Positions 16,217-26,627 are shown, numbered from the stretch's first letter. The stretch is DNA of 64,000 nucleotides from an uncultured Lachnospiraceae bacterium (GCA_900542015.1 UQLY01000009.1:1-64000), one strand, 5' to 3'. The notes: generated from the sequence alone by a model not told the origin. Numbers and translations: made by a program.

Positions 16217-17263
16217 TTATTTGCGAATGCTTCTTTTCTTACGCGCCATAACAACACTCTGAACCACCAGGAACAGACAGAGCATAGCCGCAATGGTAAT
16301 TCCGGTCCACCATGCCTGGTCAAGACCTGCGGAAGAAACAATGTTTTGGATTGTACTGAGTATCAGCACGCCGAACAGCGCTCCCACAATATTGCCGACG
16401 CCGCCCGTCAGCATGGTACCGCCTATAATTGCAGAAGCAATGGCGTTCATTTCCATTCCCGACGCATGGGAAGCGGAACCGGAGCCTACGTGCATGAAAT
16501 ACACAAATCCGCCGATACCTGCCAAAATGCTGCAGATCAGATGGGATAAGAATTTGGTCCTTCTGACGTTGATACCCAGCATCAATGCGCTTTGCTTATT
16601 TCCGCCTACGGCGTAGAAACTGCGTCCCAGCTTTGTCCAGCGGAGAACACAGAAGAGTATTAAAACGATCAGCAGGGCAACAACTACGCCAATCTCCACA
16701 TAAGCGTCTACATATTTCCCCAGCTTATTTACGGAACCGAGTCCCGGCACAACAATACGTGTTTCTTTTAATGCGACAAATTCTTCATTTGCCACATTAA
16801 AGGGATTGGTATTCACAATGGTCGTCATACCGCGGGCAAAGAACATACCGGCGAGCGTAACGATAAAGGGCTGTATATCCAGATAAGCTACCAGGAATCC
16901 CTGGACTACGCCGAAAGCAACGCCGATCGCCAAAGCAATCAGGATAGCGCCAAATACATTTCCGTCATGATAATCCAGATAGACGGCGCAGCACATGCTG
17001 ACTAACGCCACGACACCGCCCACGGAAATATCAATACCGCCGCAGATCATAACCAGACACATTCCGCAGGCTACGATAATCAACGATGCGTTTGCATTAA
17101 GGATATTCAGAAAAGTCTGCGGTTTTAAAAAGCCTTTTCCCTGAAACACAATCGCACTGATATACATTACAAAGAAAACCACTATCGTGATGAGCAATAA
17201 CAGATTGGTGTCGGTCATGCCTTTTGCTCTGTTTCCCATCAAAGATTTCTTGGGTGATGACAT
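16217..17263 (-). CDS. Sugar ABC transporter permease, YjfF/RbsC type
   Basis: 348 aa, about nine hydrophobic segments. Family motifs: LIIVACGMCLVMICGGIDIS, VGGNKQSALMLGIN and the GGTMLTGGVGNIVGALFGVL stretch typical of ribose/galactofuranose (CUT2) permeases. Two bases separate its ATG from the stop of the second permease. It should form the membrane channel with that permease and the double ATPase at 18362-19903. The arabinose genes upstream suggest L-arabinose or an arabinose-containing sugar as substrate (inference). Confidence 0.88.
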   Translation of the reverse strand: MSSPKKSLMGNRAKGMTDTNLLLLITIVVFFVMYISAIVFQGKGFLKPQTFLNILNANASLIIVACGMCLVMICGGIDISVGGVVALVSMCCAVYLDYHDGNVFGAILIALAIGVAFGVVQGFLVAYLDIQPFIVTLAGMFFARGMTTIVNTNPFNVANEEFVALKETRIVVPGLGSVNKLGKYVDAYVEIGVVVALLIVLILFCVLRWTKLGRSFYAVGGNKQSALMLGINVRRTKFLSHLICSILAGIGGFVYFMHVGSGSASHASGMEMNAIASAIIGGTMLTGGVGNIVGALFGVLILSTIQNIVSSAGLDQAWWTGITIAAMLCLFLVVQSVVMARKKRSIRK

Positions 17264-17264
17264 A

Positions 17265-18362
17265 TTAAGCGACCTCCTTTACATGTTTCTCAGACTTTAA
17301 TTTTTTCCCTAAAGCCGTGAGCTTTTCTCTTACTACAGGCGCACTTAAAACTACAAGGACAATAACTACTACAGCCTTATATGCGGGTAGTGCATCCGCC
17401 TGAACATTAAATTTATACAGCGTTGTTGTCAGGAATTGGATTACATATGCGCCCAAAATAGATGCAGCCATATTAAATTTACCGCCGCTTAAAGCATTTC
17501 CTCCAAGGGCAACCGCAAGAATGGCGTCCATCTCAATATCCTTGGCAATAACCGAGTAGTTGATCGTGGAAAAACGGCTAACCTTGATCAAACCGGCTAC
17601 GGCAACGCATAAGCCCAGAATAACAAAGGTCATAAACTTGATTACAGTAGGATTCAGACCGTTTAATCTGGAAGAGTTTTCATTGATACCTACCGCCTGT
17701 ATGTACAATTTCAGATTTGTAAATTTCAACAGGAGCGCGGTCACGATAACGCAGGCAAGCGCAATAAAAAACGGCGTGGGAATGGGAATCCCCGAAATAA
17801 ATCCGCCAAAATAGCTAAAGGAAGGATCGCTGATAATCGGCAGCTCGTTATTGTTGATCCATGCCGCAATGGAACGACCTGCCGTAAACAGGATCAAAGT
17901 GGCTACCATGGGCTGAATCTTGAAAAATGCTACCAACGCGCCGTTAAAAGCTCCAAAAAGCATTGCAACCACACAGCTTACCAGAAACGCTACAATAATC
18001 GGTGCCTGAAGCGTCTCCGGTCTTGAATTGGTCCCGCAGAGTACTCTCAGTACCACGCTGCCGCTGATTGCTATCGCGGCGCCCACGCTGATATCCTGTC
18101 CGCCGGTTGCCGCCGTAACCAGTGTCATACCGATCGCAAGAATCGCAAGCTCTGAACCGTAATCCAAAATCGTGATCAGATACCCCGAAAGAACGGGATC
18201 GCCTGCACTGTTGGTCCCTAATGTTATTTTATAAAACGAAGGGTCGGCTATTAAGTTAAACACCGCTAACAGCAACAGCGCGGCTATTGGAATAAATATC
18301 TGTTTTCTGAATAACTTCTTAAAAAATACCGATACACTTGATTTATTTGTTTCTTTCTGCAT
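17265..18362 (-). CDS. Sugar ABC transporter permease, YtfT/RbsC type
   Basis: 365 aa, eight to ten membrane segments. Motifs: AILAIGMTLVTAATGGQDIS, AVGINENSSRLNGLNP and ILAVALGGNALSGGKFNMAA. The ATG overlaps the stop of the ATPase gene by one base (18362), showing translational coupling. Together with the 348-aa permease it makes the heterodimeric channel usual for YtfT/YjfF-type importers. Confidence 0.88.
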   Translation of the reverse strand: MQKETNKSSVSVFFKKLFRKQIFIPIAALLLLAVFNLIADPSFYKITLGTNSAGDPVLSGYLITILDYGSELAILAIGMTLVTAATGGQDISVGAAIAISGSVVLRVLCGTNSRPETLQAPIIVAFLVSCVVAMLFGAFNGALVAFFKIQPMVATLILFTAGRSIAAWINNNELPIISDPSFSYFGGFISGIPIPTPFFIALACVIVTALLLKFTNLKLYIQAVGINENSSRLNGLNPTVIKFMTFVILGLCVAVAGLIKVSRFSTINYSVIAKDIEMDAILAVALGGNALSGGKFNMAASILGAYVIQFLTTTLYKFNVQADALPAYKAVVVIVLVVLSAPVVREKLTALGKKLKSEKHVKEVA

Positions 18363-19903
18363 TATTCTTTGTCACCTCCGGCAATGGTACTCATAATCAT
18401 ATTCTGAGTCAACTCTTCTCCCGAAAGCTCCCCTACTACCCTGCGGTCCCTCATGACGACCAGTCTGGAACAGGTACGAAGCATTTCATCCAGTTCAGAA
18501 GAAATAAATGTAACACTCATGCCTTCCGACGCAAGCTTTAACACCAATTTCTGGATATCTACCTTGGTTCCCACATCAATACCGCGGGTCGGTTCATCCA
18601 GGATCAGATATTCCGGATTGGTCAAAAGCCACCGCGCCAGAATTACCTTTTGCTGGTTACCGCCCGAAAGAGATTTAATCGGCGTGTCCGCGGATGCGGT
18701 CTTGATTGCCAGAAGCTTGATATATTCATCTGCAAATTTATTTGCTTCCGCCTTTGTAAAGGGCTTAAAGAATCCTCTTAATACCTGAAGCGCAAGTATA
18801 ATATTATCCCGGACCGAAAGATCTCCGATAATACCGTCCACCTTACGGTCCTCAGGCAGATATGCAATGCCGTTTCTCATGGCGTCGATAGGTTTGGAAA
18901 TTTTTATGACCTTTCCATTCTTTTTTACGGTTCCGCCAATCACTCTGTCCGCGCCGAAAATAGCTCGCACGCATTCGCTTCTTCCAGAACCCAGAAGTCC
19001 GGTAAAACCGTTGACTTCACCCTTTTTGATATAAAAATCAAAGGGCTTAATGCCTGCATTGCTTTGAAGCCCCTGCGCTTCAATCACAGGTACGGAATCA
19101 TCATCTTCATTGTATTCTGTTTGCTCGCCTTTGATATCCGACATATCATCCAGCTCTTTGCCAAGCATTTTGGATACCAGCTGGACTCTGGGAAGATCCT
19201 TGATCTCATATTCCCCGACAAGCTTTCCGTCGCGTAAAACGGTAATTTTATCGCATACTTCATATACCTGGTCCAAAAAGTGCGTAACAAAAATAATACC
19301 TACGCCTTTTGCTTTCAGATCCCGCATAACCTTAAAAAGTTTTTCCACCTCCTGCTCATCCAGGGAGGACGTGGGTTCATCCAAAATCAATACCTTACAG
19401 TTCATATCCACGGCACGGGCAATGGCAACCATCTGCTGCACCGCAATAGAACAGCTTTCCAACTGCTGGGTAGCTTTCGCCGGTATATCCAAAGACTGCA
19501 AAATCTTTTCCGCATCCGCATTCATCTTTCTCCAATTCTGAACGGGTCCGCTGGTTCTGCCTATAAACATATTTTCAGCAACAGAAAGATTGGGACAAAG
19601 TGTAATCTCCTGATATACGGTACTGATACCAAGCCTTTGTGCATCCTGCGGCGAGTGGATCGCCACAGGTTCATCCTGTATATTCGCATCTCCCTTTAGG
19701 TAAATTTCGCCTTCATCTTTTCCGTAAACTCCGGTCAGAACCTTGATCAGAGTTGATTTTCCGGCGCCGTTTTCGCCCATCAGCGCATGAATCTCGCCTT
19801 TACAAAGGGTAAAATCCACCCCCTGCAGGGCACGCACTCCGGGAAAGCTCTTGTGAATATTTCTCATTTCCAATACGGATTTTTCATTCACTACTATATT
19901 CAC
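18362..19903 (-). CDS. Sugar ABC transporter ATP-binding protein, two NBDs
   Basis: 513 aa with two nucleotide-binding domains, as in RbsA/AraG/YtfR. NBD1 has Walker A GENGAGKST, a degenerate signature (SCSIAVQQMVAIARA) and Walker B VLILDEPTSSLDE. NBD2 has a weak P-loop GLLGSGRSE, a good signature SGGNQQKVILARW and LILDEPTRGIDVG. This asymmetry is normal in the family. Energises uptake at the inner face of the membrane. It lies downstream of the binding-protein gene after a terminator-like hairpin. Confidence 0.93.
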   Translation of the reverse strand: MNIVVNEKSVLEMRNIHKSFPGVRALQGVDFTLCKGEIHALMGENGAGKSTLIKVLTGVYGKDEGEIYLKGDANIQDEPVAIHSPQDAQRLGISTVYQEITLCPNLSVAENMFIGRTSGPVQNWRKMNADAEKILQSLDIPAKATQQLESCSIAVQQMVAIARAVDMNCKVLILDEPTSSLDEQEVEKLFKVMRDLKAKGVGIIFVTHFLDQVYEVCDKITVLRDGKLVGEYEIKDLPRVQLVSKMLGKELDDMSDIKGEQTEYNEDDDSVPVIEAQGLQSNAGIKPFDFYIKKGEVNGFTGLLGSGRSECVRAIFGADRVIGGTVKKNGKVIKISKPIDAMRNGIAYLPEDRKVDGIIGDLSVRDNIILALQVLRGFFKPFTKAEANKFADEYIKLLAIKTASADTPIKSLSGGNQQKVILARWLLTNPEYLILDEPTRGIDVGTKVDIQKLVLKLASEGMSVTFISSELDEMLRTCSRLVVMRDRRVVGELSGEELTQNMIMSTIAGGDKE

Positions 19904-19923
19904 CCCTTAAAAGTATTTTTAAA

Positions 19924-19976
19924 TAAAGCGCGGAACAAGCGTACGAATTACCATTGACGCTGCGCCGCGCTTTTTT
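19924..19976 (-). terminator. Attenuating hairpin between binding protein and ATPase genes
   Basis: Minus strand AAAGCGCGG...CCGCGCTTT with a 31-nt loop and a short AT-rich tail. Such hairpins after the binding-protein gene commonly give more binding protein than permease mRNA. Confidence 0.6.
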
Positions 19977-20012
19977 CATAGTTGCTGCAATTGATTGTGC
20001 AAAGATACCTTA

Positions 20013-21050
20013 TCAGATGCCGTATGTATCAACATCTTCCTGTGTAATGGTGGTAGCATCAAAGCCCTGTTCGTCCATGATGATCACTTTTTCGGAAAGT
20101 GTTCCGCCGCTTTCAAGCGTCTTGATGATATCATCAATGTAGGAAGCCTGGAAAGGATTGCACTGTCCGTCGTAGTTCCAGTTCTGAGCCAGCAACTCTT
20201 CTAACGCCCATTTGTTGCAGTCAAAGCCCATTACGATTACGTCTTTGCCAACGCCATGAGAAATGTTTGCTTTGTCAAGAGCTGCTACGGCGCCTTTCGC
20301 CATATCATCATTTTCAGCATAGATTACGTTGAAGGATTCACCGGAGTCAATTACGGACTGAACGATCTGCTGTGCTTTTTCAGCATTCCATTCCGCTGTC
20401 TGCTGTGTAACCATGTTCCATCCCTCAGATGCAACTGCATCATCAAGAGCACCTGTACGTCCTTTCTGCGCTGCGGAACCCATGACACCCTGAAGGTGGA
20501 TAATATTGTATTCGCTGAGGCTCTGACCCTTTAACCATTCAACCGCCGTCTCGCCTTCCTGCGCCATATCGGAAACGATGGAAGCTTCATACAGGCTCTC
20601 GTCTGCATCGATGGTACGGTCAAACAGGATAACTCTGATACCTGCGTCCTGTGCGTCCTGTAATACGGAGTCCCATCCTGCGGTATCCGCTGCGGAAATA
20701 AGAAGATAATCAACGCCGTCCTGGATAAATTTCTGCGCCGCGTTAATCTGCTCGTCATTTTTCAGGCTGTAAGCAAAAGAAGCATCATAGCCGTTTGCTT
20801 CGGTAAACATTTCCTGCATATCTTTATCATTCGCGGTACGATATCCGGACTCGTTAGGGTCGTTGTTGATAATACCTACTTTAATCAGTTCTCCCGAGCT
20901 TGCAGCAGGTTCCGCTGCTTCTTCCTCTCCACCGGCTGTTTCTTCCGTTGCCTCAGGTGTTGCTGTCTCTTCCGCCGCCTGACCGCCGCATGCCGTCAAT
21001 CCGGCAACCATTGTTAATGCCATAAGCATTGCCAAAATTTTCCTTTTCAT
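20013..21050 (-). CDS. Sugar ABC transporter substrate-binding lipoprotein (YtfQ-like)
   Basis: 345 aa. Signal MKRKILAMLMALTMVAGLTA followed by the lipobox Cys, then an acidic Ala/Glu-rich linker (about 25-52). The Peripla_BP_4 domain shows IKVGIINNDPNESGYRTAND, YLLISAADTAGWDSVL, VILFDRTID and IYAENDDMAKGAVAAL. Extracellular sugar capture for the importer encoded next. AAGGAGGATGAAAC precedes the ATG. A small inverted repeat GATAGT-TATAT-ACTATC lies in the leader near 21101-21117. Confidence 0.9.
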   Translation of the reverse strand: MKRKILAMLMALTMVAGLTACGGQAAEETATPEATEETAGGEEEAAEPAASSGELIKVGIINNDPNESGYRTANDKDMQEMFTEANGYDASFAYSLKNDEQINAAQKFIQDGVDYLLISAADTAGWDSVLQDAQDAGIRVILFDRTIDADESLYEASIVSDMAQEGETAVEWLKGQSLSEYNIIHLQGVMGSAAQKGRTGALDDAVASEGWNMVTQQTAEWNAEKAQQIVQSVIDSGESFNVIYAENDDMAKGAVAALDKANISHGVGKDVIVMGFDCNKWALEELLAQNWNYDGQCNPFQASYIDDIIKTLESGGTLSEKVIIMDEQGFDATTITQEDVDTYGI

Positions 21051-21191
21051 GTTTCATCCTCCTTTAAGAATTTGAGCTAATGTAACAAAGAACTGTTCCT
21101 TTGATAGTTATATACTATCGTTCAGGGCTCAATTATTCCATTCAGATAATTCAAAAAAGGTTTATTTTTATATCCTGTTTCAAATACAGGT

Positions 21192-22682
21192 TTACTTTTC
21201 TACGATTAAAGTTTGTTTTTCTATTTTTGCCATGGATTCCTCCTGCAGATAGGGCAGCAAAACGCTTACAATTGTTTTTTCTCCATATACGCTTTCAATG
21301 GAAATCCCGTATTCCTCCCCAAAATTCAGGCGGATTCTCTCATTTACGTTATACAAACCATAAATATCTTTTTCCGACGGCACTTTATTTTTTATTCCGT
21401 CCTTTACCTGCTGCAGGCGCTCTTTGCTGATCCCGATCCCGTTATCTTCGATTTCTATTACAAAGAAATCCGCTTCCTTTCTTCCTCTGATCATGATTTT
21501 CCCATATCCCCTCTTGTTTTTGATCCCATGATACAGGGCGTTTTCCACCAGCGGCTGTATGGTAATCTTGGGTATCAGATACGGGTCCAGCTCGGCGGGC
21601 ACATCCACTTCATAATTCAAAATATCCTGATAGCGTACCTGCTGGATTTCCAGATAGCTTCTTACGTGCTGAATCTCTTCCCGGATCGTAACAATGTCTT
21701 TTCCCTGATTGAGAGACATGCGGAAAAATTCTGACAGGCTGCCCACCATACTGACGACTTTTTTCTGTTCGCCCGCTTCCGCCAGCCATACGATGGCGTC
21801 AAGCGTATTATAAAGAAAATGGGGATTGATCTGTAATTGGAGAAGCTCAAATTCCGCCTTCCTCAGCCGCGTCTGTTCCTTGATTACCTGCTCTAACAAC
21901 TCATTCATCTTGTCAATCATCGTATTGAGAGAATCGCTTAAAGCGCTGGTTTCAATGCCGCTGCGGACGTCGGACCTTGCCGTCAGGTCTCCTTTTGCCA
22001 CCTGGTCCGTTACTTCTATCAGTTTGCGGATGGGGTGTGTGATACTGGAAGGGATATAATAGGACATCACCAGAAGCAATATCAGAATAACTGCAAACGC
22101 CACTACGGAAAAGCGGATCATTTCCATAAAAAAATTCTGATATTCAATGCGGGACTGCTGTATGTCCTTGATTTCATAATACATATACTGGAAAATCGTT
22201 TCCCGCATCAAAGCCGTTACAATCTGCACATCATTTTCCCAAATTTCTATATTATCCTCGTATTTATTTCCTTCCTGTAAATTCTGTTCAATATGATCCA
22301 CATAGGTCTCGAGGTTGTCCAGATATTTCTGGGCGCTGACCAGACGTTCCACATTTTCCGGAGCGTTGGTCAATTCCTCCAGATCTTCCACAATACGGTT
22401 TGCTTCCGTCAGCATATTTTTGAGGTTGGATTCTTCTATGGTCTTATTTTCCACAATAAGAAGATAAGTTTCATAATCAAAATCCTTTTTAAAATCCAGA
22501 CTGAATTCGCTGGCAACTACTACCGTATTGATCATGCTCTCATATTTACGGTTATTCGTCCATAAATTGTAAAAACAAAAAACCAAAAACAGAACAATAG
22601 GCATCAGAAGAAACAGATAGGAAAATCTGATTTTCTTTGCAAGCGTCGAATTATCATACCACCGTTCCAGCCGTTCCTTCAT
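21192..22682 (-). CDS. Sensor histidine kinase, YesM type
   Basis: 496 aa. TM1 at about 17-39, an extracellular sensor region of about 150 residues, TM2 at 189-209, HAMP (about 207-262), then the His_kinase domain with phosphoacceptor His288 in LQINPHFLYNTLDAI. The ATPase domain shows QPLVENALYHGIKN and EIEDNGIGIS. Partner of the regulator directly upstream; the stop of that gene and this ATG are adjacent. Its place between araD and the importer suggests it senses an extracellular pentose or the loaded binding protein, and tunes uptake (inference). Confidence 0.92.
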   Translation of the reverse strand: MKERLERWYDNSTLAKKIRFSYLFLLMPIVLFLVFCFYNLWTNNRKYESMINTVVVASEFSLDFKKDFDYETYLLIVENKTIEESNLKNMLTEANRIVEDLEELTNAPENVERLVSAQKYLDNLETYVDHIEQNLQEGNKYEDNIEIWENDVQIVTALMRETIFQYMYYEIKDIQQSRIEYQNFFMEMIRFSVVAFAVILILLLVMSYYIPSSITHPIRKLIEVTDQVAKGDLTARSDVRSGIETSALSDSLNTMIDKMNELLEQVIKEQTRLRKAEFELLQLQINPHFLYNTLDAIVWLAEAGEQKKVVSMVGSLSEFFRMSLNQGKDIVTIREEIQHVRSYLEIQQVRYQDILNYEVDVPAELDPYLIPKITIQPLVENALYHGIKNKRGYGKIMIRGRKEADFFVIEIEDNGIGISKERLQQVKDGIKNKVPSEKDIYGLYNVNERIRLNFGEEYGISIESVYGEKTIVSVLLPYLQEESMAKIEKQTLIVEK

Positions 22683-24305
22683 CTATTCCTCTCCTTCCGC
22701 CAGCCGTATGCCCCTGTATTGGGTAGGCGTCATGCCCTGCGTCTTTTTAAACAGGTAAGAAAAATAATGGGGGTCCTTATATCCCACCTCAAGCCCGATC
22801 TCACTGCTCCTTTTACCCGTACACCTGAGAAGTTCTTTCGCCTTATTCATCCGGTAGTCAGTGAGATATTTGGAAAAGGTCTGTCCGGTCTGCTGGCTGA
22901 ATACCATACTCAGATGGTTGGGCGAAAAGTTTACATAGGACGCCAGCATATTTAGGGTAAGCTCCTCGTTCCCATAATTGTCTTCAATATATTTCTTTAC
23001 CCGGTCAACAATATCGCCGTAACGGTTATCCGCCGCCTTTTCACGCAGCTCCACGGCTTTTTGTATGATCTTTAAGATATAATCCATTGCATCCTGCTTA
23101 TTTTGCAAAGTATTTTGTGCATAATCATAAGGCTCGATCTCTTCCTTTGAGATCTGCAGGCTCTCCAGAAAATCCACAACCACGAAATAGGCGTCCATCG
23201 TAATATATTGCCTGAATATATTGGAATTCATGGCATTTGTATTCATGCCCTTAAAAAATTCATCAACGAAATAAACGGCTTCTTCTTTATTTCCCACCTT
23301 CAAAAATTCCCTGATCCTGCCTCTGTCAATCTGTTTGGTATCTACGTCGCTGATATCAAAGGTTTCCTGTTTCATGTAAATCCCCTGCTCCAGATCGGCG
23401 CTGTTTAATATACTGCTTTCTTTTACAAGATAGCGGTGGGCAAAGGCATGGCTTGCCTTTTCAAAAGAAAGAGGCAGCTCGCTTAAACGGTTGACCGGTA
23501 CTCCGATTCCGCCAAAATAACGGACATGCCTGTAGCCTGCCATGACCTCTTCTATTCTGCAAAGGTAGTCTTTTTGAATTTGTTGCAGCTCTTCAGGGGA
23601 AGACGCTTTAAAAAGAAGCGCCTTCCCTTCAAAATTTCTGTCAAATATCAATATGGCAGATTGATCATCCATTTTTTCCAGCTTTGCGGCTATTTCAACC
23701 AGACTGTCAGAGTATTCGCTGTCCGTATGATTCATAGACGACACTTTTAACAGCACGATATTGTACCATGCGGATGAAAGATCGATATTCAGTCTGTCCG
23801 CCATCCCCAGCAATTCCGCTGCCGATTTGGTTCCTGTTACCAGACAGCGGAAAAGTTCCTTTCTCTCTTCCTGGAAATTTTCTTCCACCTCCTGCATGTA
23901 TCTTTCCCTGATCTTTTCTTCCTGCCGTTTTTCTTCTATCTTTACCGCCAGCGCATCTACTTCCTTTAAAAGCTCTTCACTGTTAATGGGCTTTGAAAGA
24001 TATTGCGCGACGCCGATTTTGATTGCCTCCTTGGCATACTCAAATTCCTCATAACCCGATAAAATAATGATTTCCGTCCGGGGCAATTCCTTTTTGATCA
24101 GCCTGCTCAGTTCCAGCCCGTCCATAAAAGGCATCCTGATATCCGTTATCACAATATCCGGCTTTAGTTTCTGGATCATGGAAAAGGCAAGTTCGCCGTC
24201 GCTTGCTTCCCCGCAAAATTCATATCCATAGGATTTCCAGTCAATATTATTTTTGATGCCTTCCCTGACTACAAATTCATCTTCCACCAAAAATACTTTT
24301 AACAC
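22683..24305 (-). CDS. Response regulator, YesN type (REC-AraC)
   Basis: 540 aa. The receiver domain has the acidic pocket in VEDE, phosphoacceptor Asp55 in ITDIRMPFMDG, and YLSKP with the conserved Lys. A long middle linker region follows, and the C-terminal AraC HTH pair ends the protein (LASYVNFSPNHLSMVFSQQT and SSEIGLEVGYKDPHYFSYLF). It lies 22 bp after araD and immediately before its kinase, so it belongs to the arabinose operon. Confidence 0.93.
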   Translation of the reverse strand: MLKVFLVEDEFVVREGIKNNIDWKSYGYEFCGEASDGELAFSMIQKLKPDIVITDIRMPFMDGLELSRLIKKELPRTEIIILSGYEEFEYAKEAIKIGVAQYLSKPINSEELLKEVDALAVKIEEKRQEEKIRERYMQEVEENFQEERKELFRCLVTGTKSAAELLGMADRLNIDLSSAWYNIVLLKVSSMNHTDSEYSDSLVEIAAKLEKMDDQSAILIFDRNFEGKALLFKASSPEELQQIQKDYLCRIEEVMAGYRHVRYFGGIGVPVNRLSELPLSFEKASHAFAHRYLVKESSILNSADLEQGIYMKQETFDISDVDTKQIDRGRIREFLKVGNKEEAVYFVDEFFKGMNTNAMNSNIFRQYITMDAYFVVVDFLESLQISKEEIEPYDYAQNTLQNKQDAMDYILKIIQKAVELREKAADNRYGDIVDRVKKYIEDNYGNEELTLNMLASYVNFSPNHLSMVFSQQTGQTFSKYLTDYRMNKAKELLRCTGKRSSEIGLEVGYKDPHYFSYLFKKTQGMTPTQYRGIRLAEGEE

Positions 24306-24327
24306 CAGCGACCCCCCCAGTCCCCGT

Positions 24328-25023
24328 CTAATTTTGACCGTAATATGCGTTTTCTCCGTGTTTTCTGAAAAAATGCTTATTCATGATCGATTCCGGCGCA
24401 GCCTTGACCCCGGGATTGATCAGTTCCGTCCTCAGCGCCATTTTTGCGACCATTTCCAGCACCACTGCATTATGGACTGCCTCATAGGCATCCTTTCCCC
24501 ATGTAAACGGTCCATGGTTCACGCAGAGTACCCCCGGCGTATAGAGGGGATTAAGTCCCAGCTTTTCAAAGGTTTCTGCAATGACAAGCCCGGTATTTTT
24601 CTCATACTCCCCTGCGATTTCTTCCGGCGTCAGGCTTCTGGCACAGGGAATTTCCCCGTAAAAATAGTCTGCATGGGTCGTTCCGTAAAGAGGAATGCTC
24701 CTCCCCGCCTGCGCCCAGGACGTCGCCTCGGGAGAATGGGTATGTACAATTCCGCCTACCTCCGGAAATTTCAAATACAGTTCCAAATGAGTCGGCGTAT
24801 CGGAGGAAGGCTTATATTTGCCTTCCACCTTATTTCCCTCAAGATCCATGACTACCATATCCTCCGGACGCAGCAATTCATAGTCCACGCCGCTTGGTTT
24901 GATCACAAAATATCCTTTTTCCCTGTCGATTCCGCTGACATTACCCCAGGTAAAGGTTACCAGGTTTCGTTTGGGAAGCTCCATATTCGCTTCATATACC
25001 TGTTGTTTTAATTCTTCCAGCAT
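24328..25023 (-). CDS. araD: L-ribulose-5-phosphate 4-epimerase
   Basis: 231 aa, the same length as E. coli AraD. Zinc and catalytic residues align by position: Asp75 in KPSSDTPTHLELY, His94 and His96 in GIVHTHSPEA, and a later His in VNHGPFTWG. Converts L-ribulose 5-phosphate to D-xylulose 5-phosphate, the last step of arabinose entry into the pentose phosphate pathway. It follows the kinase gene by 14 bp. Confidence 0.95.
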   Translation of the reverse strand: MLEELKQQVYEANMELPKRNLVTFTWGNVSGIDREKGYFVIKPSGVDYELLRPEDMVVMDLEGNKVEGKYKPSSDTPTHLELYLKFPEVGGIVHTHSPEATSWAQAGRSIPLYGTTHADYFYGEIPCARSLTPEEIAGEYEKNTGLVIAETFEKLGLNPLYTPGVLCVNHGPFTWGKDAYEAVHNAVVLEMVAKMALRTELINPGVKAAPESIMNKHFFRKHGENAYYGQN

Positions 25024-25037
25024 ACTGACACCTCCGC

Positions 25038-26627
25038 TTACAGATTATCAACTGCGGCACGTTCAACGGCAAGTCCCGCCATGTACCGCTCCATAAATTT
25101 CTCATAGCCTGCCACGTCCGAAGTCTCCGGGGCAAGCCGGCTGCTTTCCTGTCCCGCAAAGATCTTATTCTTCAGATAGTCCTGAAGGCTCTCCTTCTCC
25201 TCTTTCTCCTTCATATAAGCCGCCAAAAGGGCAATGCCCCATGCGCCGCCCTCTCCAGCCGTATCCATAACGGTCACAGGGGTATTCATAGCCGCCGCCG
25301 CTACTCTTTGTCCGACTCCTTTGGTCTTAAAAAGACCGCCGTGTCCGAACATTTCATCCACCTTTACTCCTTCTTCTTTAAAGAGCAGATCCAGTCCCGC
25401 TTTTAAAGCCGCCAGGGAGGCATAAAGATGCGCTCTCATAAAGTTTGCCAGTCCAAACTTATCATCCGCCCTGCGGACAAATAAGGGCGCTCCCTGATCA
25501 AATCCTGTTACCGGCTCTCCCGAAAAATAATTGTATGCCAGAAGACCGCCGCAGTCTGCGTCGCCTTCCATCGCCTTATGGTAAAGAGTTGCATAAAGCT
25601 TATTTTTATCCACTTCCATGCCCATAACTTTAGCAAATTCGTCAAACAACCCTACCCACGCATTCAGATCCGATGTGCAGTTATTACAGTGTACCATTGC
25701 TACGGGCGCTCCGTCCGGCGTTGTGACCATATCGATCTGGGGATATACCTTTTTAAGCTCTTTTTCCAAAACGATCATGGCGAATACCGACGTGCCTGCG
25801 GACACGTTTCCCGTCCTCTTTGCAATGCTGTTGGTGGCGGTCATACCGGTTCCTGCATCTCCCTCAGGGGGACATACGGGCACTCCCGCCTGTAAGTTAC
25901 CGCTTACATCCAGAAGCTTCGCGCCTTTTTCAGTCAGAAAACCTGCATTCTCTCCCGCATTTAATACCTTAGGGAGAAGGTCCTTTAATTTTTGGGAATA
26001 TCCTTTCTCCTCCATAATGCGGTCAAACTGCTCCATCATTTTGCAGTCATAATTTCCGGTATTGCTGTCAATGGGGAACATACCGGAGGCGTCGCCCACA
26101 CCCAGCACCTTTTCTCCTGTCAGCTTCCAATGCACATAGCCCGCCAGAGTGGTAAAAAATGTCACGTCCTTAACATGGGCTTCTTTATTTAAAACAGCCT
26201 GATACAGATGTGCAATGCTCCATCTCTGGGGAATGTTAAAATGAAACGCCTCGGTCAGTTCTCTTGCCGCCTCTTCGGTAATGGTGTTTCTCCATGTCCT
26301 GAAAGGCACTAAAAGCTCATCCTCTGCGTTAAAAGCCAGATATCCGTGCATCATGGCGGAAAATCCCATGGCGCCGATCTTTTTTAATGTAACGCCGTAT
26401 TTTTCTTTTACATCCTCCGCCAGATCTCTATAGCAATCCTGAATCCCCTTCCATACATCCTCCATGGAATAGGTCCAGATGCCGTCTTCCAGCCTGTTTT
26501 CCCATTCATGACTGCCGTTAGCTAACGGTTTCCCCTGCAGGTCCGTCAATACAGCTTTGATTCTGGTCGATCCCAACTCGATACCCAGCGATGTTTTTCC
26601 TTCTTCTATGATCTGTCTGATTTCCAT
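25038..26627 (-). CDS. FGGY-family kinase, probable L-ribulokinase
   Basis: 529 aa. The FGGY N-terminal domain begins SLGIELGSTRIKAVLTDLQG, with GFSAMMHGYLAF, and the C-terminal domain has NVSAGTSVFAMIV, FGHGGLFKTKGVGQR and DTAGEGGAWGIALLAAY. Position between araA and araD makes L-ribulose the likely substrate. The sequence does not look like a close copy of the classical AraB of enterobacteria, and xylulokinase-type specificity cannot be excluded from sequence alone. Confidence 0.82.
   Translation of the reverse strand: MEIRQIIEEGKTSLGIELGSTRIKAVLTDLQGKPLANGSHEWENRLEDGIWTYSMEDVWKGIQDCYRDLAEDVKEKYGVTLKKIGAMGFSAMMHGYLAFNAEDELLVPFRTWRNTITEEAARELTEAFHFNIPQRWSIAHLYQAVLNKEAHVKDVTFFTTLAGYVHWKLTGEKVLGVGDASGMFPIDSNTGNYDCKMMEQFDRIMEEKGYSQKLKDLLPKVLNAGENAGFLTEKGAKLLDVSGNLQAGVPVCPPEGDAGTGMTATNSIAKRTGNVSAGTSVFAMIVLEKELKKVYPQIDMVTTPDGAPVAMVHCNNCTSDLNAWVGLFDEFAKVMGMEVDKNKLYATLYHKAMEGDADCGGLLAYNYFSGEPVTGFDQGAPLFVRRADDKFGLANFMRAHLYASLAALKAGLDLLFKEEGVKVDEMFGHGGLFKTKGVGQRVAAAAMNTPVTVMDTAGEGGAWGIALLAAYMKEKEEKESLQDYLKNKIFAGQESSRLAPETSDVAGYEKFMERYMAGLAVERAAVDNL

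Noticed and set aside
24253..25011. 252-aa plus-strand frame
   Set aside because: Antisense shadow of araD; no ribosome site or motif.
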